From Anaeromyces robustus (lineage: Eukaryota; Neocallimastigomycota; Neocallimastigomycetes; Neocallimastigales; Neocallimastigaceae): a DNA stretch of 64,000 bases. Below the pieces are notes generated by a model. That model worked only from the letters and a program-made list of their open reading frames with translations, had not been told where the DNA came from and searched no databases. Each line of letters begins with the position of its first letter. The first letter of the stretch is position 1. The translations under genes and the position numbers were made by a program. The stretch lies in contig MCFG01000077.1 in assembly GCA_002104895.1 (NCBI GenBank), positions 98,501 through 162,500 of the forward strand, given 5' to 3'. Shown piece after piece: positions 1 through 12,356 of this stretch.

Positions 1-1
1 T

Positions 2-181
2 ACTGTTCCAGAATCTTCTGCTAAAAACTTAATTTATGAAATTACTCGTACTAGTCCAATTTCAAATTGCAGATATGTTTATCGTGAAGGTTTAGAACAT
101 GCTACAGTTATTTTTGGTATTAGAGATAATGATCCATATTATGAAAATATTTACTTAGATTTAATTAGTGGTGAATTTTAA
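2..181 (+). CDS. 3' end of a secreted alpha/beta-hydrolase esterase (partial)
   Basis: The last 59 codons of a gene that begins before the window. The reading frame opens at base 2 and ends at TAA 179-181. The peptide starts TVPESSAKNLIYEI and continues to EGLEHATVIFGIRD, aligning almost residue for residue with the C-terminus of the complete esterase at 5315-6889. The His in GLEHA corresponds to the catalytic His of that paralogue, and the residue before the fragment would be near its catalytic Asp. The two genes are therefore tandem paralogues in the same orientation, about 5.1 kb apart. The presence of the N-terminal acidic repeats in this copy cannot be judged from this window. Confidence 0.9.
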   Translation, partial: TVPESSAKNLIYEITRTSPISNCRYVYREGLEHATVIFGIRDNDPYYENIYLDLISGEF

Positions 182-1273
182 ATATAAAATAAATATAAAT
201 AAATAATTTGCTATTAACTATATCCTAAAAATAAAATATATTATTCTTATTTTATATTGATAATAATATAATAATAGCAAAAAAAAAAAAAGAAAAAATA
301 ATTTATTATTATAAATTTTTATTTATGATAAAATAATAATAATAATAAATAATAATCATAGAATAACTTTTTTTTTTATTTGTTAATATGAAATATTTAT
401 TTATAGAGGAATTCAATATAAATTATGATATATTGAATTTTTTTTTTTTTCATTTACTTTAAAAGAAATAATTATATATTTATTTCTTTTTAAATTTTTT
501 TACAGACATAAAAAATGTATATAAATAATATATATATTAATAAAATTTAGAAATCAATAAAAAAATATTAAAAAAAATTCTTAAATTAATCAATATCCAT
601 TTATAATATTATATATATATATATATATATATAAACATTTATAGTTTTATTTTTATTTTATATCCTAAAAAAAAACTAATTAAAAAATTTTAATTAATGT
701 TAAAAGATTAATTTTTTTTAAGATATATTAATTTTTTTTTCTCTATTTTTTTATTGTTGATTTTTTTTTTTTTTTTTTATTGTTGATAATTAATTTTTTT
801 CCTCATCATTTATAGTAATTTATCCTAATAAAGAAAAGTAAACACAAAAATTTGGGAAAATAGGATAAAAAAAAATAATTAAATAAATAAAATTTTTTTA
901 ATGACATTATACTACTTTCCAAGAATGTATTATATAAATAAATAAATTATAATATAATAGTTAGAATAATAAATATATAAATAAATAAAAAAATAAAAAT
1001 AATAATAATAAAAACAAATAGAATAAATCAATAAATAAATAAAAATAATGATCAACAAATTAACAAAAAATATCATAATAAATACAGTTTAAAATAATAA
1101 TAATAATAATAAATAATATTTTAATATTTTTTTATCAATTGTATAGAATAATAAAAATAAATAATAAACATGTTTTTTTTTTCTTTTTTATTTTTTATTT
1201 AAACTTAGATTTTAATTAATCTATTATTATTATGACTCCCTTTTATTATGAATTTCCATTTATAATTTTTTTT

Positions 1274-1274
<1 letters not shown>

Positions 1275-1324
<50 letters not shown>
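1275..1324. repeat. (TTA)n microsatellite
   Basis: Uninterrupted ATT/TTA trinucleotide tract of roughly 50 bp. It would encode poly-Leu on the plus strand, but nothing around it is coding. Confidence 0.9.
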
Positions 1325-1326
<2 letters not shown>

Positions 1327-2263
1327 ATGTTATATTTTTAAAAAAAAAAAAAAAAATAATGTGATTTATTTTAAATATAAAATCTTTATAAATACAGATT
1401 ATGTAATACATGAATACATACATTTGTATCACTCTATTTAATATATCAGAAATATTAATCAAAAGGTTTATTATTTAATATAGATATAAATTAATACCAA
1501 TGATAATAATACTTGGTAAATAATAATAATAATATTAGCTATATATATATAGAATATAGGACTATAATATTAATTGCGTTGATCATCACTAATAGTTATA
1601 CCAGTCATTATTTTACATTGTAACTATAATACTAAGTTACGTTAATCATTATAATATTATTAATAATAATTAATCAATTATTATGGATATAAAATTTTAT
1701 ATTTTTTTATTATTATACTATAAAAGTTTATAGTTTAAGAAATTTGTAATAGTCTTATAATAGTCAAATAATAAATAAGAATTTTCATAATTCTTTATTA
1801 TTATTAATATTATTATTTATAAACAAAGAGATTAATTAAAGAAAGAAAATATATATATATAAATATTATATTAACTTAAATTTTTAATTCATTAATAATG
1901 AATTAAAAATTTATTATGTTTTATTATTAATCTTTTTTTTTTTTTTTTTTTTTTTTTTTGTTTATGTTTTTGTTTTTGTTTTTGTTTTTGTATTTATATT
2001 TATCTATTATTTTTTTTTGTTTTTAAAAAAAATTAATAATATAAAATGATAATTTTGCTTTATATTAATGAAATGTATATAATTTAATAATTAAAATTAA
2101 TTTATATGTAGCAATATAAAAAAATATTAATATGTAAAATTAAAAAGAATTAATTTTTAATTATAATTAAAGTTTTTTAGTTTCAATATTATAGAAAAAT
2201 TAAAATTTTAATTAATAATAAAAAATATGAAATGATAAAAAAAATATGTTAATCAAAAATATT

Positions 2264-2265
2264 AA

Positions 2266-2300
<35 letters not shown>

Positions 2301-2415
2301 ATTAATTAATTAATAAATAAATAAATAAATAAAATTAATAAAATAAATAAATAAATAAAATTAATAAAATAAATAAATAAAAAATGAATAAATAAATAAA
2401 TGAAATAAATAAATA
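2264..2415. repeat. Imperfect (AAAT)n tract
   Basis: Tetranucleotide AAAT repeats interrupted by AATT and AAAATT variants over about 150 bp in the esterase spacer. Confidence 0.85.
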
Positions 2416-4931
2416 TTAGAATTAATTATTATTAAAGTATTAAATAAAAAATAAATCAATAAATAAATTAAAATTTAATGATTTAATAAAATTTTTTATT
2501 ATTTATGGAAATTAAATGTTTCATTTTTGTCTGTATAAAATGTTCTTATCGTTTTTTTTTTTTTATAGTTAATCATTAATCAATTAAATTTACTAATATG
2601 TAAAGTTTCATTTACCATAATTTATTTAATATTAAAAATAATTAATTAATAAAAAATATTTTATTTTATTATTTTATGTTTCTAACTTTTTTTTTTTTTA
2701 AATATATATAAACTTAATTATATTAAGATTCTTTTATCTTTCTTTGACAATTATATATATATATATATTTTTTTTAATTTTTAATATAATAATTTTAATA
2801 TAATGATTTTATTATAATATTTAATTATAAATGTTCATATATTGTATTTTAATATATAATATTACTTTATATTAATAATTAACATATAATAATAAATAAT
2901 ATTAGCATATAATGTATATTTTTATTATTATTATTATCATTATTATATATTAATATTAATATTGATATTATCACTTTATATAATAATTTTTAAATTTAAT
3001 TGAAGGAAGAAAGTGGGATGTTTTAAATTTTTTTTCATCATTTTATAATAATAATAATAAAATCATTTAATTATTATTATATTAATATTGTATTTTGTTA
3101 AGTATAGATGATAATAATATTAAAAAATAAATAACATTTATAAGTTATACATTGATCATTAAGATCAGTGTTAAAAAAAAAAAGAAAATAATTATTATAA
3201 TTGTATATTATATTTATTTTTTTATTATAAATAACAATAAAAAAACTATATTCATTATTATATAATACCATGTTTTAAGTTTTTTTTATGAGGATCTTTT
3301 TGATTAACATATTAACATATTGATATTTCTTAAATTTTACTTTATTAAATATAATAATAATAATTATTAAATTAATAAATATTTCGGAATATTTATTACT
3401 CTAATGATATATATAAAAAAACGTATCACTTTTTATTTTTTATATTTATATTATAATCTAATTATTAATAAAAACATCAATAATAATAAATAATAAATAT
3501 TAAAATTATAATAATAATAATAATAATATTAATAGTGGATAATAATAAACAATAAAATGAAAAATAATAATTTTAAATATTTTTTTTTAATGTTTGATGT
3601 TTGATGTTATATACAGATTTACAAAAAAAAAAAAAAGGTTAACAAACATTTTTTTTTATTATTGTATTAACTTTTCATAATATTTAGAATTTATTTTATT
3701 TATATAATTAAATGTGTGACAACATTTCTTTTTTTAATATGTCTGTCTATTATTTTTAAATAAAAAAAAAAACATGTAATAAATTTTATTTTATTTTATT
3801 CTAAACATTCTTTTTTATTAAAAAATTATAATATATAATAATCATAATAATAATAATAATAATAATAACAATAAATAATAATAATAGTAATAATAAATAA
3901 TAATAATAGTAATAATAATAATAATTAATGCTATATTATTTATTATTATTATTATAATATTAAATATATATTAATATAAATATTATTATAATTATTAGAA
4001 TAATTAATAATTATAATATTGTATGTTGATTTTTTATATTTTGTCTTGTTTGTTCAACCATAATAATAAACTTTATATATATATAAAAAGGAAACTTAAA
4101 AAAATAATAAATTTCATTTTTAATATTAATTAAAATTTAGAATAAAAATAGAAAATTAAATATTAAATAAAAAAAAAATCTAAAAAATCTCCTTATTTTA
4201 TAAATAATCATTAGTATTTTCATAAATTTTTTTTTTATTTTCTTTTTGTGTACTCATGTAAAATATTAATAAATTAATGTTTCACAAAAACTAAATAATT
4301 TAAAATCAATTATTGTTAAATAAAAAAATATATTATAGAATTAATTACAATTGATTAATAATAAATATGAATAATTATACTTATTAATATTATTATATAT
4401 AAAATATAATAATAAATATTTAATTTATAATAATAATAATATATATTAAAATTTTTATTATTTTATAATAATATAAATTTTTTTTTTTAAAAAAAATAAA
4501 AATCAAATAAAAAAGAAAAAAAAATTAAAATTTATACTATTTTATTAATATATAAAGTTTTATTTTAAAATATTAAAATATTAAATAACATCTTTTTTTG
4601 TTAATTAATTAATTAATTAAAGTACAACATTAGAATTCTATAATATTCAAAAGAAGAAATTAATCTATTTAATATTTTAATTTTTTTTATTTTATTTCAT
4701 GTTTTAATTTTTAAATTAAATATTAATCATTATAATATACTTGTATATACTTAATATTGTATTTGTTAATATAAATGATCATATAATATAATATAATATA
4801 TTGTATTAAAAAAATTATAATTAAAAAAATAATATTAAAGAGAGATATTTAATATTTTTTTTTTATTATAATGTATAATGAAAAATTTTTTGATTAATTA
4901 AATTTCATATAAATATATCGACATTTTCTTT

Positions 4932-4969
<38 letters not shown>

Positions 4970-5314
4970 ATATATATTTATATATATATAAATAATAAAA
5001 AAATTATCAAAAAAGAAAATTAAAATAGAAAGCAAATAAAATTTTGCTTTTTGGCTTTTTTGGTTAAAGAAAAAAAAAATAAAAAAAAAAAAAAAAAATA
5101 AATTGAATTAATAAAAAATAATTCAAAAAAATATATAATATAAAAATAAAAATAAAAATAAATAAAAAAAATAAAAATAAATGATTAAAAATTAAAAAAA
5201 ATATAAAAAATATAAAAAATATTTGAATATAAAATAAAAATAAATAATAAATTAAGAAAAAAAATAACTTAAAAAAGATTTTGATAATATATATTAAATA
5301 ATATAAGTTAAAAA

Positions 5315-6889
5315 ATGAAAACTATCTATTTCACTTTTTTTATTTTATTAATAGCTTTAAGTATTAGAGCTAAAGTTGTTACTTCAAATGAAAGTAATGA
5401 AATTAGTAAAGATATTAATGAAAATGATGATGATTTCATTTGCTTCACAACTGAAATAGATGATGATGAAGAAACTGAAAAACCAGTTGAAACTGATGAT
5501 GATTTAATTTGCTTCACAACTGAAATAGATGATGATGAAGAAACTCAAAAACCAGTTGAAACTGATGATGATTTCATTTGCTTCACAACTGAAATAGATG
5601 ATGATGAAGAAACTGAAAAACCAGTTGAAACTGATGATGATTTAATTTGTTTCACAACTGAAATAGATGATGATGAAGAAACTGAAAAACCAGTTGAAAC
5701 TGATGATGATTTAATTTGTTTCACAACTGAAATAGATGATGATGAAGAAACTCAAAAACCAGTTGAAACTGATGATGATTTAATTTCTACAACTGAAATA
5801 ATTGATGAAGAAGAAACTGAAACTCCAAGTAGCATTACACAAACAAATGAGAAAGAAGAAGAAACCGAAAAAGTAACTGAAACTCCAAAAGAAGAAGAAG
5901 TTAATACACCACCTTCTTATTATGAAGAAGAAGAAGAAGAAATTGATTTTGAAGAACTTTTAAAAGAAGGTTTTGATGAAGAAGATATTGAAATTTATAA
6001 AAATTATGAAAATCTTAGAAGAAATGTTGCATTCAATGGTGAAAGATTATTAGATGTTTATTATGATAAATATGATACTAAGAATAAAAAACCTGTAGTT
6101 ATTTTCATTTATGGAGGTTCATGGGTTAGTGGTAATAAACTTAGATATACTAAATTTGGTGTTCTTCTTGAACAAAATAATTATGTTGGTGTTGTTCCAA
6201 ATTATGAATTATTCCCACAAGGAACAGTAGAAGATATGGTAGAAGATGTTTATAACATTATTCATTGGACTTATCAAAATATTGAAAGATATGGTGGTGA
6301 TCCAAAACGTATTATTCTTACTGCTCATTCAGCTGGTGCTCATATTTCTGCATTAACTATTGTAAAATCAGTACTTCATCAAAAGAATAATGGTATTCAA
6401 TTAGAAGATTTACCATACCTTGAAAAAGCTGTTTTAATGAATGGTCCTTATGTATTAAATGGAGAAGTTGTTTTACATACTGTTGTTCAAACTGTTGTAA
6501 ACTTCTTTAAAGGTTTATTCGGTAAAAAAGAAAAAGAAGAAACTAAATCAGGAGCTGATACAAGTCAAAATGGTAACATTCCAAAATTCATATTAAAATA
6601 TTTTAATGATAATAAAATTTCACCAACTAATATTCTTAAGAAAGTTGAAAAGAATGGTATAAGTAATCATTTCAATATTGGAAAATTCAATTTCTTTTAT
6701 ACCTCAGAAGATGAATCTGTTCCAGAATCTTCAGCTAAAAATTTAATTAAAGAAATTGAACGTACAAGTCCTGATGCTAAATGTGAATATTATTATCGTG
6801 AAGGTTTAAAACATGCTACTCTTATATATGGTATAAGAGATGGTAATCCAGAATATGAAAACATATATTTAGATTTAATTAGAAATTAG
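5315..6889 (+). CDS. Secreted alpha/beta-hydrolase carboxylesterase with N-terminal acidic 23-aa repeats
   Basis: Intronless, 524 aa. Residues 1-19 form a signal peptide (hydrophobic FTFFILLIALSI). Residues 38-152 are five tandem 23-residue repeats (DDD[F/L]ICFTTEIDDDEET[E/Q]KPVET) with a degenerate sixth, then an acidic linker rich in Glu and Thr to about residue 215. The hydrolase domain follows. It has an oxyanion-hole motif YGGSW at 266-270 (HGG in most relatives), a nucleophile elbow AHSAGAH with Ser339, Asp466 in SEDES and His500 in LKHA, giving a complete Ser-Asp-His triad. The fold resembles the BD-FAE / prenylcysteine methylesterase-like carboxylesterases. In a gut fungus it probably removes acetyl or feruloyl groups from hemicellulose, but the substrate is inference. 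It is a tandem paralogue of the partial gene at 2-181. The start is supported by the signal peptide and an A-rich context (aaaaATG). Confidence 0.88.
   Translation: MKTIYFTFFILLIALSIRAKVVTSNESNEISKDINENDDDFICFTTEIDDDEETEKPVETDDDLICFTTEIDDDEETQKPVETDDDFICFTTEIDDDEETEKPVETDDDLICFTTEIDDDEETEKPVETDDDLICFTTEIDDDEETQKPVETDDDLISTTEIIDEEETETPSSITQTNEKEEETEKVTETPKEEEVNTPPSYYEEEEEEIDFEELLKEGFDEEDIEIYKNYENLRRNVAFNGERLLDVYYDKYDTKNKKPVVIFIYGGSWVSGNKLRYTKFGVLLEQNNYVGVVPNYELFPQGTVEDMVEDVYNIIHWTYQNIERYGGDPKRIILTAHSAGAHISALTIVKSVLHQKNNGIQLEDLPYLEKAVLMNGPYVLNGEVVLHTVVQTVVNFFKGLFGKKEKEETKSGADTSQNGNIPKFILKYFNDNKISPTNILKKVEKNGISNHFNIGKFNFFYTSEDESVPESSAKNLIKEIERTSPDAKCEYYYREGLKHATLIYGIRDGNPEYENIYLDLIRN
5426..5770 (+). 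repeat. Five in-frame 69-bp repeats encoding 23-aa acidic units
   Basis: Coding tandem repeat inside the esterase. Each unit has one Cys (ICF), so five regularly spaced cysteines lie in a strongly acidic, extended stretch between signal peptide and enzyme. Units alternate Phe/Leu after DDD and Glu/Gln before KPVET, which suggests recent duplication of units. Confidence 0.95.
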
Positions 6890-9800
6890 TTATAAAAAAA
6901 AATTGAAATAATTTTTGGAAAAAAAGTTCAAAAAAAAAAATATATAAAACTGAAAATTAGGTAATTTTATATAATACACTAATGATTTTTTATAACTTAA
7001 TTTCAATTAAATAATATATAAATAAAAAATCAAAAAACAATTAACAATTTTAAAAAAAAAATCAAAAAAAAAAAAAAAAAAAAAATCAAAAACAAATATA
7101 TAATTATTTGTTTAAATAAAATGTTATTTTACATTTTATTATTATTTTTAGATATTATGAATTTTTAAAATATAAATTGTAAAATATCTTTTTTTTTTTT
7201 CTTCATTTTTTTTCTTAACTATTGAAAAAAAAAGAAAAAAGAGAAAAAAAAAAGAAAAAACAAAAAAACAAAAATATAGAATTTTTTTACAAATTTATTT
7301 TTTAAAATTCAAAAAAAATATACATATATAGATATTATGTAATATAATAAATATTTTTTATCTTTTCTACCGAAAGTTCAAAAAAAAAAATATTTATTTT
7401 TTAAAAGTTATATATTGTATATATATATATAAAATAAATTAAAACGATTATTACTTCATCTAACATTTAACAATTATTTTATAAAAAAAAATAACAAAGA
7501 ACAAAAAAAAAAATAGAATAAAAAAATAAAATAGAAAAATAAAAAAAAATTAAATATAATATAAATAAAAAATATTAGAATATAAAAAAATATATATAGA
7601 ATATAAAAAAAATATATAGAAAGTATTCGATTAAAAAAAAAAAATGAAGAAAATAAAATAAAAAAAAAAAAGTTCAAAAATTTAATTAAGTTTTATATTT
7701 TAAAAATGAAAATATAAAATAAATAAAATATAAATATAGAATAAAGTATAAATAAAGAATAAATTCAAATAGAAAATTGAAAATAGCAAATTTAAGATTT
7801 TTTAAAATAAAGATATCTTTTTATCTTTTTTTTTTTTTATATATATATATTAATATTAATTAATATTAAAATAAAATAAAAAATATATATAAAAATTCTA
7901 TATCTGGAAATCTTATTAAAATAAAAAAAAAAAGAATCTTATATTATATATTATATATCGTTATTTTATATTTTTTATTATATAGTTTAATTTTTTATAA
8001 GATCTTTGAAAATCATCTTTTATATTTTGATTTAACGATAATGATAACCCTGGGAGAGTTTTATATGAATATATCATATCATAATATATATCATTGAATT
8101 ATAATTTAAGGTTTTTTTTTTTTTTTTTCTTTTTTAATGTTTCACAAATGCCATAAAAAATAATAAAAAAAAAATTTTTTTTTCTTTTTAATATAATTTC
8201 TGGGCTACAATGACAGAAATAAAAAAAAAATAATAATAATAATAATATTATTAATATTTTATTATAATATTCTTTTTGTTATAAATAAATAAATAAATAA
8301 ATAAATATACAAATAAAGAAGTATTAAAAAAAATAGTTATATTAAATATAATTATATATATATAAATAATAAATAATCAATTTGATAATTGATTTAAAAT
8401 TGTATTTTATTAATAAGTAAGAAGAAATAAATTAAAATGAAAAAAAAAAAAAAAGATAATTTTAATTTAAAAAAAAAATAAATCAAAATATTAATTATAT
8501 TAAAAAAAATGTTATGATTATTTATTACACATTTATTACACATGTAATTTTCATAATAATAATAATAAAAAAAATATATCAAATACATAATGTATATATA
8601 TATATTTATTTTAAAAATAAATATTATTTTTTTTTATATTGAATGTATTGATTGATATCTTTTGGGTCTCCTTTTTTTAAAATAATCAATTTAATTATTG
8701 TTTTTTTTTTGAAAAAAAATTATTAATATTATTTGATTTTTATTGTTATCAATAAATTATTAATATTTCATTTATTATATAATATGATAATTACATTATT
8801 TATATAATAAAATTAAAATATTTCATTAATTAAATAATAATTACATTATAATTATATATAATAAATGTTATTAAAAAAATATATTATAAAAATAAAAAAT
8901 AAAAAAAAATTAAGAAAATAAAATAATAATAATAGGAATAACAACAACAACAACAACAACAACAATAATAATAATATTAATCCTCAAAGTATTTTTATAT
9001 TTTTTCTATTTTTTTATAAGATATATAATTCATTATTAATACTAAAAATATAATTATTAAAATATTTATAATATAATAATAAAGTTTATAAAAAAATTTT
9101 TTTAAAGTTTAATAATAATTAAAATTTATTATCAATATAAATATAACTATTTTTATTATTAATTGTTTATATTTATTTTTTTAACCAAAAAAATTATAAA
9201 TATATATATAATTTTTTTATTTAATTAATTACATAGTCATAGTTATATAATAAATTTTTCAAATAGTATATTATCATAAAGAAAATTTTTGATTAATATT
9301 TATATTTAAATATATTATTTATAAAAATTTTTTTATTTATTTTAAATATTAATCATTTTTAATAGTAAATAATTTATAATAGGTTTTATTTTTCATTTAG
9401 TGAAAAAAATTTATAAAAATATTCTGTAAATTTTTTTTAAATACTCTTTTTTTTTTTTTTTAAATATTTATTTAAAATTAAGAACTTAGTAAGATTTAAT
9501 ATATAAAGAAAAACATAATAAGACAAAAAAAAAAGAGGAGACATGCAATGAACAGTCATACTAACAGATTCAAAAAAAAAAAAAAAAAAAAAGAAAAGAA
9601 AAAATTATTAGAATATTCTTAAATATTTAAGGTTAGAGTTTACTAACTAAAATTGTTTATTTAAAATTTTTTAAATTTATTAATTTTTTTTTTATTTTAT
9701 TATTTAAATAAAATAATATAATAGTATTATATTATTATTATATATATATATTTTTTGTTTTTATTTTAAATTTATTTATAGATTTTTAAGTAATAATTTG

Positions 9801-10218
9801 AACTTTAAAAGATATTTTGTATATAAAGAATAATTTATATCACAACATTTAATTAATATAATTATAATATTTAATAAAATTAAAAAAAAATATATATATA
9901 TATATTCATATATATTTTTTGACGGTTCAAATGAAGATTGTAAATAATAAAATTAAAAAGTTTTTTTTTTATACTTTTAGAGTTTTTAGAGTACTTTAGG
10001 AATACATATGATAATATAATACTATTTTTAAGTTAATATAATAAATATATTCTTATTTATTTTAGGAATAAAAATCTACCAACATAATTTTGATCAATTT
10101 AAAAGCTTCAACATTCGTTAAACTTTTTTTATTTTTTTTTTTTTTTATACAAATAGAAAAAAAAATTATAGTATTCTAATTTAGTTTAAATTATATTAGA
10201 GAAATAAAGTAAAACACA
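6890..10218. other. AT-rich intergenic region
   Basis: About 3.3 kb with no supported gene. It contains A and T homopolymers, AATA/AAAT short runs near 8285-8310, a CAA run near 8941-8965 and TA dinucleotide runs. Open frames at 7474-7677 and 8394-8588 (minus) are Phe/Ile/Tyr low-complexity and lack any coding character. The last about 250 bases are likely the promoter and 5' leader of the CAP gene. Confidence 0.65.
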
Positions 10219-11042
10219 ATGAAATTTATTCTTTTATTTGTTATTTCTGTTGTTCTTTTAGTTTGTACTTCAGTTAAAGCAGATTTAACTGATGCTCAAA
10301 AGAAAACTTTATTAAATCTTCATAAAAAAGCAAGAAATGCTGTTAAAGCAACAAATATGAAAAATATTTCTTGGGATGCTAAACTTGCTAGTGCATCTCA
10401 AGTAAATATAAATTAAAAAAAAACACTTTATATACAATACATATATATTAATATTTATAGATATTATATATATATATATATATAATATAAATTTTTTATT
10501 TATTTTATTTATTAATAATACTATATATATATTTTCTTTTTTAATAGAAATATGCTAACCAATGTAAAGGTATGGTTCACTCTGGTGCAGGACCAGAAAA
10601 TTTAGCAGCTAATACTTCTGGTGATGTTACAAAAATGTTTAATCAATGGTTAGATGAAAAAGCTGATTTTGATAAATCAGGTTATAGATCAAATTTAAAG
10701 GGTTCTTCTTATAATGGAAAAGTTGTTGGTCATTATTCTCAAATTGTATGGGCTGAAAATAGTAAAGTTGGTTGTGGTTTTAGTTATTGTAAAGATTATA
10801 AATATAAATATCTTTTAGTTTGTAGATATGAAACTGGTAATATTCTTGGTCAAGAAGTTTATTCTAAAATTCCTGTTTCTACTAATGGTAAATGTGGTTC
10901 AAGTTATGGTACTAGATGTCCATCTGGTCAATGTTGTAGTAAAAAAGGACGTTGTGGTAAATCTGCTGATCACTGTGCTAAATCTAAAGGTTGTCAAACT
11001 AAATATGGTTTATGTAAAAACATTAAATTTGTCACTAATTAA
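10219..11042 (+). CDS. Secreted CAP/SCP (PR-1-like) protein with C-terminal hevein-type chitin-binding domain (CBM18)
   Basis: Two exons, 10219-10401 and 10548-11042, joined in phase 0 across a 146-nt GT-AG intron; product 225 aa. Residues 1-21 are a signal peptide. The CAP domain runs from about 25 to 165: LHKKARN, then WDAKLASASQKYANQC across the junction, conserved His72, GPENLA, the CAP1 motif GHYSQIVW at 122-129 and the CAP2 motif VCRYETGN at 152-159. Residues 176-219 form a complete CBM18/hevein domain with eight Cys (177, 185, 190, 191, 197, 204, 210, 217), including the GQCCS and YG signatures. CAP proteins are secreted and often bind sterols or lipids; hevein domains bind chitin. The protein probably acts at the fungal wall or outside the cell. 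The exon junction restores the CAP fold exactly, so the splice prediction is strong. Confidence 0.92.
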
Positions 11043-12356
11043 TAAATATTAATATTAATAGTAATAATATTATTATTATTAATAAAAATTAAAAAAAAAA
11101 AAAAGGAAAGAAAAAAAAAAGTGATAATAAATAGAAATAATTAAAATATATTATTTTTAAAGCAACATTAACACCAAAAAAAAAAAAATTTTTTTTTCTT
11201 ATGAAACAATACTTAATTTTTTCATTTAAAAATAAAATAAAATAAAAAAATTCCATATTAATGGATAATAAAAAAAATTTATTTATGAATATATATATAT
11301 GAATATATATATGTATATTTATTTATTTAAAAGTAGTAGTGTAAATGATTAAAAAATGTTTTAAATAATGTGTATTTTAAAAGTGTTTACGAATGTATAA
11401 AAATTAAAAGTTATTTTCATATCATTTAAAGTGTTTATTTCATATAGATTAATTTTTTATGCAAAACATTAATATTATTAATTAGAAACAGTTATTACGG
11501 TATTATTTTATATTGATTTCTTTATTAATATAATATCAATATAAAAAAAAAAATAACGAAATTATAATATTGATAAATAATATGAACAAAATGTATTACT
11601 TCGGTCTTCTCAATTTATATACAAATTTTATTTATATTAAACTTGAATAACATTAATATAAGTGATTAATGTCATGTGATATAACCTTTTTTTATTGGAG
11701 ATAAATAAGTAAAAATAATTATTTCATAATATATAATAATTAAATTAATATTAATGTAAAAAATGTATTATTTAATGTAAAAATTACATTATTTATTTGT
11801 ATATATAAATTCTTATAATGAAATGTCATGTGATTATTCTTATAATTTTATTTATATTTTATTTTATTTTATGAATTTTCTTTAAATCAAATATCAAAAA
11901 TTTATATAAAAAACTTTCAAATATTAAAAATGTATTGTCTATATCATTAAAAATATGGTTATAATGTTTATTTGTATTATTATATTATCATTATTATCAT
12001 TATTACCATTATTAAATAGTATTACTACCATTATTAAATAGTATTACCACATTACATATATACTTTTATTTAATAATTATTTCATTTTTTAACTTTACCA
12101 CTGGTGTATAAATATATATATATATATATTTTTCTTTTTTGTTTAGAGAATTATTATACTTTCTTTTATTTTTATTTTATATTATACAAAAATCACTTTA
12201 AAAAAAGATTTTTTTATCTAACAATAAATGGCCAAATTATTAATAAACATAACAATTTTTGAATAAAAAAATTTTTTTTAAACTTTCCTTTTTGTCTTAA
12301 TTAATGAATTTTTTAATTTTTTTTTTTATAAAAAAAATTGATTATATTCATTAATA
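11043..12356. other. AT-rich intergenic region
   Basis: About 1.3 kb without a supported gene. It contains TA runs and short homopolymers. It should hold the 3' end of the CAP transcript and the promoter of the vWA/DUF2828 gene; no distinct motif is convincing. Confidence 0.6.

Larger units (their letters stand above)
182..5314. other. AT-rich intergenic spacer between two esterase paralogues
   Basis: About 5.1 kb of very A+T-rich sequence with no supported gene. It contains a TTA tract near 1275-1324, imperfect AAAT repeats near 2264-2415, AAT runs near 3848-3920, T tracts near 1930-1960 and 4930-4962, and many A tracts. Short open frames here are low-complexity (poly-Leu, poly-Lys, poly-Tyr). 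The last few hundred bases before 5315 are A-rich, which is typical of the leader region of the downstream gene. Confidence 0.7.
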
